A DNA stretch of 64,000 nucleotides, from NCBI GenBank assembly GCA_044507695.1, contig JBIQJD010000001.1:186001-250000 (forward strand), in the 5' to 3' direction. Source of the DNA: JBIQJD01 sp044507695. Lineage in GTDB: Bacteria > Bacteroidota > Ignavibacteria > Ignavibacteriales > Ignavibacteriaceae. Positions 1 through 6,831 of this stretch are shown here, in pieces. The notes under the pieces were generated by a model. It was not told the origin of the DNA and made no database searches. It saw nothing but the letters and a program-made list of their open reading frames with translations. Numbering within the stretch: position 1 is the first letter of the stretch; each line of letters opens with the position of its first letter. Made by a program: the position numbers and the translations under genes.

Positions 1-122
1 TGATATTTTTTTTATCACTTATAGGATTCACAATTCTTTATTTCTGGATGTGGAGACTTGGTTATAAATCAATTATTTATAAAGATAAACTGAACAAAAT
101 TTTATTAACCAGCCATAATTAA
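1..122 (+). CDS. ccmC: C-terminal end of a CcmC-like heme exporter protein (partial)
   Basis: An open frame enters from the left edge (first whole codon at base 3) and stops at TAA 120-122. The 39 visible residues form one hydrophobic segment containing FWMWRLG, followed by a basic tail, as expected for the last membrane helix and cytoplasmic tail of the heme exporter CcmC. The assignment rests mostly on position, because ccmD, ccmE and ccmF follow directly in the usual order. CcmC would deliver heme to CcmE at the cytoplasmic membrane. Only the tail is visible, so another membrane protein remains possible. Confidence 0.55.
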   Translation, partial: IFFLSLIGFTILYFWMWRLGYKSIIYKDKLNKILLTSHN

Positions 123-135
123 GGCAGGAGGCAAA

Positions 136-291
136 TTGAACGGATTATATCAGTTTTTAGAAAATAACGCAATTTATATTGTACTTATTATTGTACTTAT
201 TGTTTGGGCAGGAATATTTTTTTACATGCTCAATCTTGATAAACGTATTAAAAGTGTTGAAAAAGAATTAAGCGGAGATAAAAATGAATAG
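136..291 (+). CDS. ccmD: CcmD-like small membrane protein
   Basis: This 51-residue ORF begins with TTG at 136, after a good ribosome-binding site (GGCAGGAGG at 123-131), and overlaps the ATG of ccmE by 8 bases, which implies translational coupling. It has a short polar N-terminus, one hydrophobic helix (about residues 13-31) and a charged C-terminal tail rich in Lys and Glu. This is the usual architecture of CcmD, which stabilises the CcmC-holo-CcmE complex and helps release heme-loaded CcmE. CcmD proteins share little sequence, so the call depends on size, topology and its place between ccmC and ccmE. It is easily missed because of its length and TTG start. Confidence 0.75.
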   Translation: MNGLYQFLENNAIYIVLIIVLIVWAGIFFYMLNLDKRIKSVEKELSGDKNE

Positions 292-688
292 CAAATATAT
301 ATTCGGTGGAATCATCGTAACAATTTTTCTTGGAATGATGATCTACCTGTTTACACAAAGTAATGTTCAGTATGAAGAAGACTTCAGCAAGATTAAAGAA
401 AAAGATAAAACCTTTAAAGCTACCGGCGCATGGGTTAAAGAAAAAAGTTATGAGATAGATAAATCAAATAAAACTTTCTCTTTTTATATGGTTGATGCAA
501 ACGGCGTTGAATTAAAAGTAGTTTATAATGGAACAATTCCAAACAACTTTGAAACTGCTACCAGTGTAGTTGTAACAGGAAGATATAAGAATGGAGTTTT
601 TCATGCATCAGATATTTTAACCAAATGCCCGAGCAAGTATGAGGAAGAATACGAAGAACAAAAAAATGTAAAAACCTCCAGTATGTAG
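284..688 (+). CDS. ccmE: Cytochrome c maturation protein CcmE (periplasmic heme chaperone)
   Basis: The 134-residue product has one N-terminal membrane anchor (about residues 5-23) and a small periplasmic OB-fold domain. The heme-attachment region reads VFHASDILTKCPSKY, with the conserved His at residue 107 and the CPSKY motif typical of CcmE. It binds heme covalently and passes it to the CcmF/H lyase for attachment to apocytochrome c. It overlaps ccmD and is followed after 47 bases by ccmF. The length is close to that of other CcmE proteins. Identification is secure from motif, topology and context. Confidence 0.93.
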   Translation: MNSKYIFGGIIVTIFLGMMIYLFTQSNVQYEEDFSKIKEKDKTFKATGAWVKEKSYEIDKSNKTFSFYMVDANGVELKVVYNGTIPNNFETATSVVVTGRYKNGVFHASDILTKCPSKYEEEYEEQKNVKTSSM

Positions 689-735
689 TCCCAAAAGGAT
701 ATATTGGAAGACAATTAATAATTGCAGGATAAAAA

Positions 736-3141
736 ATGATTGGCAGTATTTTATTAACCATAGCTCTGGCATGCAGTATCATCTCGATGGTGATGTATTA
801 TCTAAGCTACCGTGGTTACAAAAACACATTGAACTATGGCAGAATAGCATATCATTCAATGGCAATGCTGGTAATAGCAGCATCAGCATATTTATTTTAT
901 ATTTTATTAACTCATCAATACAGTTTTAAATATGTATACAGTTACAGCAGTAATGAACTTCCCAAAGGAATATTAGCTGCAACTTTCTGGGCAGGGCAGG
1001 AAGGAAGTTTCATGCTCTGGCTTCTCTTAACTTCTATTGTTGGAATTATTCTTCAGTCATATTCTTCAAAACGCGGTGATCTTGAACCAAGAGTAATGGC
1101 TGTCTTTTCACTTTCAACTACATTTCTTCTTATAATGGTTTCGCCGTTATTTAAAAATCCCTTTGCTTACATCTGGGCAGAACCATTATTCATTTCTGCA
1201 AAGGATATTAATTCTGCATTCTTCAATCAGCCGTTTCTGCAGAACTTTATGTTCAGTGATAATTCCACCGGACAAAATTTTATAAAAATGAATGCGGAGC
1301 TTCATACACTTTTGTCTAATGCAGGAATTTCTGTAAACCAATTTATTATTGATGGAAAAGGATTAAATCCACAGCTCTTAAATTTCTGGATGCAGATTCA
1401 CCCGCCGGTACTTTTCACCGGATTCTCAATGGCCACAGTACCTTTTGCATTTGCTATTGCTGCAATGATGAAAAACGATTACCGTGATTGGATCAGGCAA
1501 TCTCTTCCATGGGTGTTATCGGGAATGGGCGTATTGGGATTAGGAATAATGCTTGGCGGCTACTGGGCTTATGAAATGCTTGGCTGGGGCGGTTATTGGG
1601 CATGGGATCCGGTTGAAAATTCGAGTTTAATTCCATGGCTCGTTGGAGTTGCATCAATTCATACAATGCTGGTTCAGAAAAAAAGCCAGGCAAAAAATGG
1701 GATTGGCAAATTTGCAAAAACAAATCTGATTCTTTGCCTTCTTACATATATTCTTGTTCTATATTCCACCTTTCTTACAAGAAGCGGAGTTTTGGGTGAT
1801 GCATCTGTTCATTCATTTGTAGATCCCGGAATGATCGTTTATCTCTTCTTGTTGATATTCATTTCTACATTCATTGTGCTTGGCTTTGGAATGCTGATAT
1901 ACAGATGGAAATATCTAACTGAAAATTCATTGATCGAAGAAAGCCTGCTTTCCCGTGAACTTGCATTATTTACTGGTGCGGTTGCTCTTTGTGCATCAGC
2001 AATAATTGTTTTAGTTGGAACATCGGCACCTCTCTTTGGTCATTCAGTTGATACATTCTTTTATAATGAAATGCATATTCCGCTGGCAATAATTATCGGT
2101 TTGCTTAACGGAATAAGCCTGCTTTTAAAGTGGAAAAAGAATACCGGTCAGGAGTTAATTCGAAAATCAGTTGCATCTGCGGCAATATCTATTCTTTTTA
2201 CAGCGCTTGTTGTTGTGTTTGGAAAGATAACTGATTTGATGATGATACTTTTAACACTTTCAACCTCATTTGCACTGATTGTAAATCTGGATATTACAGT
2301 TAAAATTATCCGCGGCAATTTAAAAATGCTTGGCGCATATGTAGCACACATTGGAATTGCTTTATTCATACTTGGAGTTATCGGTTCAGCTGCATACAGT
2401 GAAGAAACAGATATTGATCTTATTAAGAATCAACCGGCAGAAGCATTTGGGTATCAACTTACATTCACCGGATATCAGCCAGTTGAAAATAATACAAAGT
2501 ACGCTTTCAATATTGATTTGAAAAAAGGAGACAAGCAGTACAAAGTTTCTCCTATTATGTACATAAGTGAATTTAATAACGGATTGATGCGTGAACCGGC
2601 TATTGTATCAATGGCTACAAAAGATTTTTATGTTTCTCCGTTAGGATATGAAGAAGGCGGCGGAGAGGTGCACAATCATGGCAAAGAGGTTACGCTGGAT
2701 AAAGATATTCCTGTTGAAGTTGATGGAACAAAAATAGTTTTTACTGATTTTGATTTTCCCGAAAATACAATGCAGGATATGATGGCAGGTAAGGATTTTC
2801 AGATTGGTGTGATCCTGAATATTGAAAAAGATGGTGTTAGAAATACAGTTAAGCTTGCAATGAAAAGTACTAACGGGCAGCGGGAATTAACTTCTGAAGA
2901 ATTGCCTGAAGCAAATCTTAAATTGGAACTGCTGAATCTTGATGCAAGCGGAAAAGTTGCCGTTGGAGTTTCTCCGATTGAAGATATACACCAAACACCC
3001 GATGAACCTGCGAAGGAAGTTCTTACAATTACTGCAAGCGTAAAACCGTTTATAAATCTTGTCTGGACAGGGGTTCTTGTTATGGTATTTGGATTTATAA
3101 TTTCTGTAATCAGAAGATTAAAAGATTCATTTGTAAGGTGA
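736..3141 (+). CDS. ccmF: Cytochrome c-type biogenesis protein CcmF (heme lyase subunit)
   Basis: This 801-residue polytopic membrane protein carries the tryptophan-rich heme-handling motif WGGYWAWDPVEN at about residues 284-295, diagnostic of the CcmF/CcmC/CcsA family. Length and topology (many helices, a soluble domain at about residues 555-765, then a last helix) fit CcmF. With CcmE as heme donor it ligates heme to CXXCH motifs of periplasmic c-type cytochromes. It starts at an ATG after AGGA and closes the visible ccm operon; a hairpin follows the stop. A CcsA/CcmF hybrid arrangement is possible, but the ccmE neighbour supports System I. Confidence 0.95.
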   Translation: MIGSILLTIALACSIISMVMYYLSYRGYKNTLNYGRIAYHSMAMLVIAASAYLFYILLTHQYSFKYVYSYSSNELPKGILAATFWAGQEGSFMLWLLLTSIVGIILQSYSSKRGDLEPRVMAVFSLSTTFLLIMVSPLFKNPFAYIWAEPLFISAKDINSAFFNQPFLQNFMFSDNSTGQNFIKMNAELHTLLSNAGISVNQFIIDGKGLNPQLLNFWMQIHPPVLFTGFSMATVPFAFAIAAMMKNDYRDWIRQSLPWVLSGMGVLGLGIMLGGYWAYEMLGWGGYWAWDPVENSSLIPWLVGVASIHTMLVQKKSQAKNGIGKFAKTNLILCLLTYILVLYSTFLTRSGVLGDASVHSFVDPGMIVYLFLLIFISTFIVLGFGMLIYRWKYLTENSLIEESLLSRELALFTGAVALCASAIIVLVGTSAPLFGHSVDTFFYNEMHIPLAIIIGLLNGISLLLKWKKNTGQELIRKSVASAAISILFTALVVVFGKITDLMMILLTLSTSFALIVNLDITVKIIRGNLKMLGAYVAHIGIALFILGVIGSAAYSEETDIDLIKNQPAEAFGYQLTFTGYQPVENNTKYAFNIDLKKGDKQYKVSPIMYISEFNNGLMREPAIVSMATKDFYVSPLGYEEGGGEVHNHGKEVTLDKDIPVEVDGTKIVFTDFDFPENTMQDMMAGKDFQIGVILNIEKDGVRNTVKLAMKSTNGQRELTSEELPEANLKLELLNLDASGKVAVGVSPIEDIHQTPDEPAKEVLTITASVKPFINLVWTGVLVMVFGFIISVIRRLKDSFVR

Positions 3142-3148
3142 TTAAAAA

Positions 3149-3190
3149 TGCAGGAAGTTCATTTCTGAATTTCCTGCAAAATATTTTTGC
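3149..3190 (+). terminator. Hairpin terminator after ccmF
   Basis: TGCAGGAA at 3149-3156 pairs with TTCCTGCA at 3171-3178, and TTC/GAA can extend the stem inwards. An AT-rich stretch ending in TTTTT follows. It lies eight bases after the ccmF stop and fits an intrinsic terminator, although the U-tract is interrupted. Confidence 0.6.
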
Positions 3191-3245
3191 CTAACAAAAA
3201 TTTCCGGAATTATAAAAAAATAACTCAGTTTTATCCTTCTATTTC

Positions 3246-3274
3246 TTGACAAAGTTATTTCCTGTTGCTATGTT
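3246..3274 (+). promoter_or_regulatory. Sigma-70-like promoter for tRNA-Asn
   Basis: TTGACA at 3246-3251, a 17-base spacer and TATGTT at 3269-3274 form a near-consensus -35/-10 pair. The predicted start at about 3281 lies some 27 bases upstream of the mature tRNA. No other gene starts here, so it most likely drives the tRNA. Confidence 0.65.
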
Positions 3275-3307
3275 TGGAGACCTTTTTTCAGAAGGAAATA
3301 CAAAAAT

Positions 3308-3379
3308 TCCGCGATAGCTCAATGGTGGAGCATTCGGCTGTTAACCGAAGGGTTGCAGGTTCGAGTCCTGCTCGCGGAG
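3308..3379 (+). tRNA. tRNA-Asn (anticodon GTT)
   Basis: A complete 72-base cloverleaf can be drawn. TCCGCGA at 3308-3314 pairs with TCGCGGA at 3372-3378, followed by a G discriminator. The D arm contains AGCTCAATGGTGGAGC. The anticodon arm reads TTCGG-CTGTTAA-CCGAA, giving anticodon GTT. The T arm contains GGTTCGAGTCC. CCA is not encoded. The gene has its own promoter and a following terminator. Confidence 0.95.
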
Positions 3380-3388
3380 CTAAAAATC

Positions 3389-3416
3389 AAATCCCAATAA
3401 AATGGGATTTGTAGTT
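3389..3416 (+). terminator. Terminator after tRNA-Asn
   Basis: AAATCCCA at 3389-3396 and TGGGATTT at 3403-3410 form a perfect 8-bp stem with a 6-base loop, followed by a T-rich stretch. It begins ten bases after the tRNA. Confidence 0.65.
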
Positions 3417-3440
3417 TTAAAATGAATCAAAGATAATTTG

Positions 3441-3516
3441 CTGAGGCGCTTAATTCGGCATTCGGCTGTTATCCCAAAAGTATTCGGGATGCAGATTCGG
3501 GTCTTGCCTGCGGAGC
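3441..3516 (+). pseudogene. Decayed tRNA-Asn-like copy
   Basis: The segment repeats pieces of the adjacent tRNA-Asn in order: GCATTCGGCTGTTA (anticodon arm and GTT), then GATGCAGATTCGGGTC (T-arm-like), then CTGCGGAGC (3' acceptor-like). The order is kept, but the D arm is degraded, the 5' acceptor strand no longer pairs, and extra bases disrupt the anticodon stem. It looks like a tandem duplicate that has lost function. A fossil of an integration event at the tRNA is another possibility. Confidence 0.6.
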
Positions 3517-3547
3517 AAAGCCCGGAGAATCTTTTAGGGCTTTTTTA
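3517..3547 (+). terminator. Rho-independent terminator after the tRNA remnant
   Basis: AAAGCCC (3517-3523) and GGGCTTT (3537-3543) form a 7-bp stem with a 13-base loop, followed by TTTATTT. It sits just downstream of the tRNA-like remnant and may be the original terminator of that copy. Nothing recognisable lies between it and the kinase gene. Confidence 0.6.
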
Positions 3548-3652
3548 TTTGTAAATAGTAACCTTAAGCTAATTTAGTTCATTGCATTGCTTCTTCAAAA
3601 TCCCTCCATAATTGAACATGCCTTTCAACTTTAATATCTTGCTAAACAAAAT

Positions 3653-4444
3653 TTGAAGCAATTTAACCTGATGAAAATTAGAACAGTAAAAGCCACAAGG
3701 TATGTAACACCTTTGCGAGAAGGCGGATCTTTGCCTGCAATCATTGAAGCCAATGATGATGGAATGTATGTATTAAAATTCCGTGGAGCGGGGCAGGGTA
3801 CAAAAGCATTAATTGCTGAATTACTTGCCGGTGAACTTGCACGAGCAATAAATCTGCCGGTGCCGGAAATTGTATTTGTTGAACTCGATCCGGAACTTGC
3901 CCGTTCTGAACCTGATCCCGAAATTCAGGATTTAATCAGAGCGAGCGCTGGATTAAATCTTGCTCTTGATTACCTTCCCGGTTCCGCAGCGTTTGATCCT
4001 GTTGTTGAAAAAGTAGATAACGATTTAGCTTCATCAATCGTTTGGTTTGATGCATACATTACGAATGTTGACCGCACTCCGCGTAATACAAATATGCTTA
4101 TCTGGCATAAACGCCTTCATTTAATTGATCACGGAGCAGCTTTTTATTTCCATCATAAATGGGATAATTTTTTAGAAAAAACAGGAGATAGATTTCCACA
4201 TATTAAAGATCATGTGCTTTTGCCTTTTGCAGATTCTTTAACTGAAGCAGATGAAAAAATATCTTCACAAATTACTCAGGATTTATTATCTAAAATTGTT
4301 AAACTGATTCCTGATGCCTGGCTTGAAAATGAAAATTATTTTAGCTCTGTTGAAGAATACAGGAATGCGTACGTTGAATATTTAACAAAAAGGAATCAAT
4401 CACCGCGTCTCTTTATTCAGGAGGCAATCAATGCAAAATCATAA
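3653..4444 (+). CDS. HipA-like kinase-fold protein (HipA_2 type)
   Basis: The product is about 257-263 residues. The catalytic-loop-like block WFDAYITNVDRTPRNTNML is followed by HLIDHGAAFYFH, equivalent to the HipA catalytic Asp/Asn and metal-binding Asp motifs. It lacks the N-terminal domain of full-length HipA toxins, which fits the shorter HipA_2 family. The frame opens with TTG at 3653; an ATG at 3671 is an alternative, and neither has a clear ribosome-binding site. It overlaps the next gene by 14 bases. The pairing with a DUF3037 protein recurs in bacteria, but its substrate is unknown. A toxin role is not shown here, since no HipB-like DNA-binding partner is visible. Confidence 0.75.
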   Translation: MKQFNLMKIRTVKATRYVTPLREGGSLPAIIEANDDGMYVLKFRGAGQGTKALIAELLAGELARAINLPVPEIVFVELDPELARSEPDPEIQDLIRASAGLNLALDYLPGSAAFDPVVEKVDNDLASSIVWFDAYITNVDRTPRNTNMLIWHKRLHLIDHGAAFYFHHKWDNFLEKTGDRFPHIKDHVLLPFADSLTEADEKISSQITQDLLSKIVKLIPDAWLENENYFSSVEEYRNAYVEYLTKRNQSPRLFIQEAINAKS

Positions 4445-4829
4445 TTACAATTATGCAATAATAAGATGCATCCCTAAAGTAGAACGTGAGGAGTTTATTA
4501 ATGTTGGAGTGATTGTTTCATGCCCTACGAAAGAATTTCTTGAAGCAGCGATTGAACTTGATGAAGAAAGATTGAAAGCACTTGATCCCGGAATTGATAT
4601 TGAAATTGTTAAGAAGCATCTTGAAGTTTTTCCGCGCATTTGCAAAGGCGGTGAAGAGGCGGGGCCGATCGGAAAATTATCTAAACGGGAAAGATTTCAC
4701 TGGCTGGTTTCACCAAGAAGCACGATTATTCAAACATCACCGGTTCATACCGGAAGCTGCAGCAACCCGGAAGAATTAATTGAACATCTTCTCAATACTA
4801 TGGTGAGGATTAATTATTCTGAAAAATGA
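4431..4829 (+). CDS. DUF3037 family protein
   Basis: This 132-residue soluble protein opens with a YAIIRCIPKVEREEFINVGVIV segment, the hallmark of DUF3037. It overlaps the HipA-like kinase gene by 14 bases and is preceded by AGGAGG at 4420-4425, so the two are co-translated. No catalytic motif is recognisable. The conserved partnership suggests that it is a substrate or regulator of the kinase, but this is inference. The biochemical role of the family is not known to me. Confidence 0.8.
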   Translation: MQNHNYNYAIIRCIPKVEREEFINVGVIVSCPTKEFLEAAIELDEERLKALDPGIDIEIVKKHLEVFPRICKGGEEAGPIGKLSKRERFHWLVSPRSTIIQTSPVHTGSCSNPEELIEHLLNTMVRINYSEK

Positions 4830-4961
4830 AGTAATCTGAAATTAATAATTTATCATCTTACCTTTATACTTTCTTTATTCATCTCAATTATTGAATTTCA
4901 TTTCATTTCGGGAATTATTATTTATGCATTAACAATTCCGATTAAATTTTTAAGGATGATA

Positions 4962-5687
4962 ATGATTTCACGGCGTGCATTTTTAAAATCAATTGGTGCA
5001 GGCACAGCAGCTTTAACTGCAGGTTATATTTCCGGTAGTTTAATTCAAAAATCAGAACAGAAAAATATTTCTCTCTACGGTTTTGTTCCTGCCGATTCTG
5101 ACATATTAGAAAAAATTATTTCTTCTTTTTTTAAAAAGTTTGAAATTTCTTCTGCTGAAATATTTGCTAATGCAGAATTAAAAAATAAACTGAAATTAAA
5201 TCTTGCTTCATCATTCTTTCCGCAGAATGAATTGTATATTGAGTTAAAAGAATTAAATCATCATCCGGAATGTGATATACTTTTAACTGATGCTAAGAAA
5301 TTAATTTATAATCCATCAACTGATTTTGATCAATACTTCCAATCCATCCGCAGCAGCCTGCGCAACAAAAAAGCTGATTATTTTTTAAATGTGAATTTCA
5401 GGAAGAAAAGTTTGCTCGCTTTTATATCTTCAGAGGATGATAAAAAAATTATAATTGAAAATAATTCAGGAATAATTGACGAAGTTCTGCTGAGCTCAAA
5501 TTATGATTCAATAATTGTAGATGGAAATTGCGGTAAAACTTCTATTCAGATAAAAGATGGATTTGTATTTGTAAAAAAATCTTCATGCAAGAATAAATTA
5601 TGTGAACTTCACGGAAAAATATCTCATCCCGGAAATATGATTGCGTGCGCTCCAAATAAATTAATTGTAAGAGTAGAAAAAATTTGA
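4962..5687 (+). CDS. Exported protein with C-terminal NusG domain II
   Basis: The first ATG is at 4956, but the second at 4962 has an AAGGA ribosome-binding site at proper distance and gives an N-terminus MISRRAFLKS, a twin-arginine-like signal followed by a hydrophobic stretch rich in Ala and Gly. The middle (about residues 35-165) is unrecognised. The C-terminal part (about 170-240) matches NusG domain II: VDGN, paired cysteines in SSCKNKLCELHG, SHPGN, and CAPNKLIV. The next gene, apbE, overlaps its stop, and NusG_II-type proteins often accompany ApbE and flavin-dependent redox complexes. It probably acts outside the cytoplasm in electron transfer or flavinylation, but the exact role is unknown. 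Confidence 0.72.
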   Translation: MISRRAFLKSIGAGTAALTAGYISGSLIQKSEQKNISLYGFVPADSDILEKIISSFFKKFEISSAEIFANAELKNKLKLNLASSFFPQNELYIELKELNHHPECDILLTDAKKLIYNPSTDFDQYFQSIRSSLRNKKADYFLNVNFRKKSLLAFISSEDDKKIIIENNSGIIDEVLLSSNYDSIIVDGNCGKTSIQIKDGFVFVKKSSCKNKLCELHGKISHPGNMIACAPNKLIVRVEKI

Positions 5688-6676
5688 TCAGAAAATTCAT
5701 TTATATCTTTTTACTGCTTCTAACTTTTGCCGCCGGATATTTCCTGTCAACTTTAACCTCAGATGAAAGTGGAGATAATACAATCAGCCGCTCAAAAATA
5801 GTTATGGGTACATTGCTGCAAATCAGTATAAGAAACATAGATGATGATAAAGCAAATGAAATATTTAAATCTGCATTTGATGAAGCTGAAAGAATTGATT
5901 CAATCTTTACAACTTTTAAATCTGAAAGCCCGATCTTTAAAATTAATTCAATGCAGGATACACTAATTAATGTCCCGGATGAAATTTACCAATTTATACT
6001 GCGTTGTGATTCACTTAGCCAGGCAACTTATGGTGCATTTGATTATTCACTTGGAACTTTAATCGATATGTGGGGATTTCAAACGGACACTCCTGCTGTT
6101 CCTTCACAGGAAAAAATAAACGAAGCATTAAAACAATCAGGTACAAGAAATGTTGAGATTTATCCGAACAGAAAAATTAGAATTAAAAACGGAGCTAAAC
6201 TGAACTTTGGTGCATCCGCTAAAGGTTACGCAGTTGATAAAATTATTGAAGTACTTAAAAATTCAGGCGTTGATGAAGCTCTTGTAAATTTGGGCGGAGA
6301 AATAAAACAACTCGGTAATGATTGGTTAACAGGCGTCCAACATCCCAGGATACCAGGAGATTTTATTTTAAAATTAAATCTGAAAAATTTTTCTGCCGCA
6401 ACTTCCGGAGATTATGAAAATTATTTTGAAGTGAACGGCAAAAGGTATCATCATATTCTTAATCCACGCAACGGATATCCTGCAGATAAATCAATAAGCG
6501 CAACAGTTATTACGGAGGATGATTTTACTGCCGATGCTCTTTCAACTGCTGTTTTTGTTTTAGGTCCGGAAGAGGGAATTAAATTAATTGAAGGATTGAA
6601 CGATACAGAATGCTTTATAATTGATAGCGCAGGCAATCATTATTTTTCTTCAGGCTTTAAGAAATTTCTTCACTGA
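5684..6676 (+). CDS. apbE: FAD:protein FMN transferase (ApbE)
   Basis: The 330-residue protein has an N-terminal membrane anchor (about residues 5-23) and the ApbE fold: VMGTLLQI near the start, NFGASAKGYAVDK, EALVNLGGEI, SGDYENYF, HHILNPRNGYPA, and TADALSTAVFVLG. ApbE moves FMN from FAD onto a Thr of flavoproteins, for example Rnf/Nqr subunits, on the outer side of the membrane. The start is TTG at 5684, inside the stop of the preceding NusG_II gene, so translation is coupled. No flavoprotein substrate is encoded in the window, though the upstream partner is a candidate associate. Confidence 0.93.
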   Translation: MIRKFIYIFLLLLTFAAGYFLSTLTSDESGDNTISRSKIVMGTLLQISIRNIDDDKANEIFKSAFDEAERIDSIFTTFKSESPIFKINSMQDTLINVPDEIYQFILRCDSLSQATYGAFDYSLGTLIDMWGFQTDTPAVPSQEKINEALKQSGTRNVEIYPNRKIRIKNGAKLNFGASAKGYAVDKIIEVLKNSGVDEALVNLGGEIKQLGNDWLTGVQHPRIPGDFILKLNLKNFSAATSGDYENYFEVNGKRYHHILNPRNGYPADKSISATVITEDDFTADALSTAVFVLGPEEGIKLIEGLNDTECFIIDSAGNHYFSSGFKKFLH

Positions 6677-6752
6677 ACATTCGTTGATATAAATCACATC
6701 TCTCTCAAATCAAAAATCATTTTCAAAAAATTAGCTAACTTACACTTACGTT

Positions 6753-6769
6753 ATTGATTCAGAATCAAT
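6753..6769. promoter_or_regulatory. Perfect 17-bp inverted repeat upstream of the PAS kinase
   Basis: ATTGATTC-A-GAATCAAT is a perfect palindrome with 8-bp arms and a single central base, 62 bases before the kinase start. It is short-spaced like a dimeric regulator operator and lacks the T-tract of a terminator. No regulator can be named. Confidence 0.45.
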
Positions 6770-6831
6770 TTAAAATTTATTCCTCATGAGATTCTTAACT
6801 AACTGATTCTCAATTACAAGTTTAAATTTTT

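Noticed and set aside
3441..3516. A second functional tRNA next to tRNA-Asn
   Set aside because: The acceptor strands do not pair, the anticodon stem is broken and the D arm is not intact, so it is recorded as a remnant.
3653..4444. Calling the HipA-like protein a persistence toxin
   Set aside because: It lacks the N-terminal HipA domain and a HipB partner; only a kinase-like core is supported.
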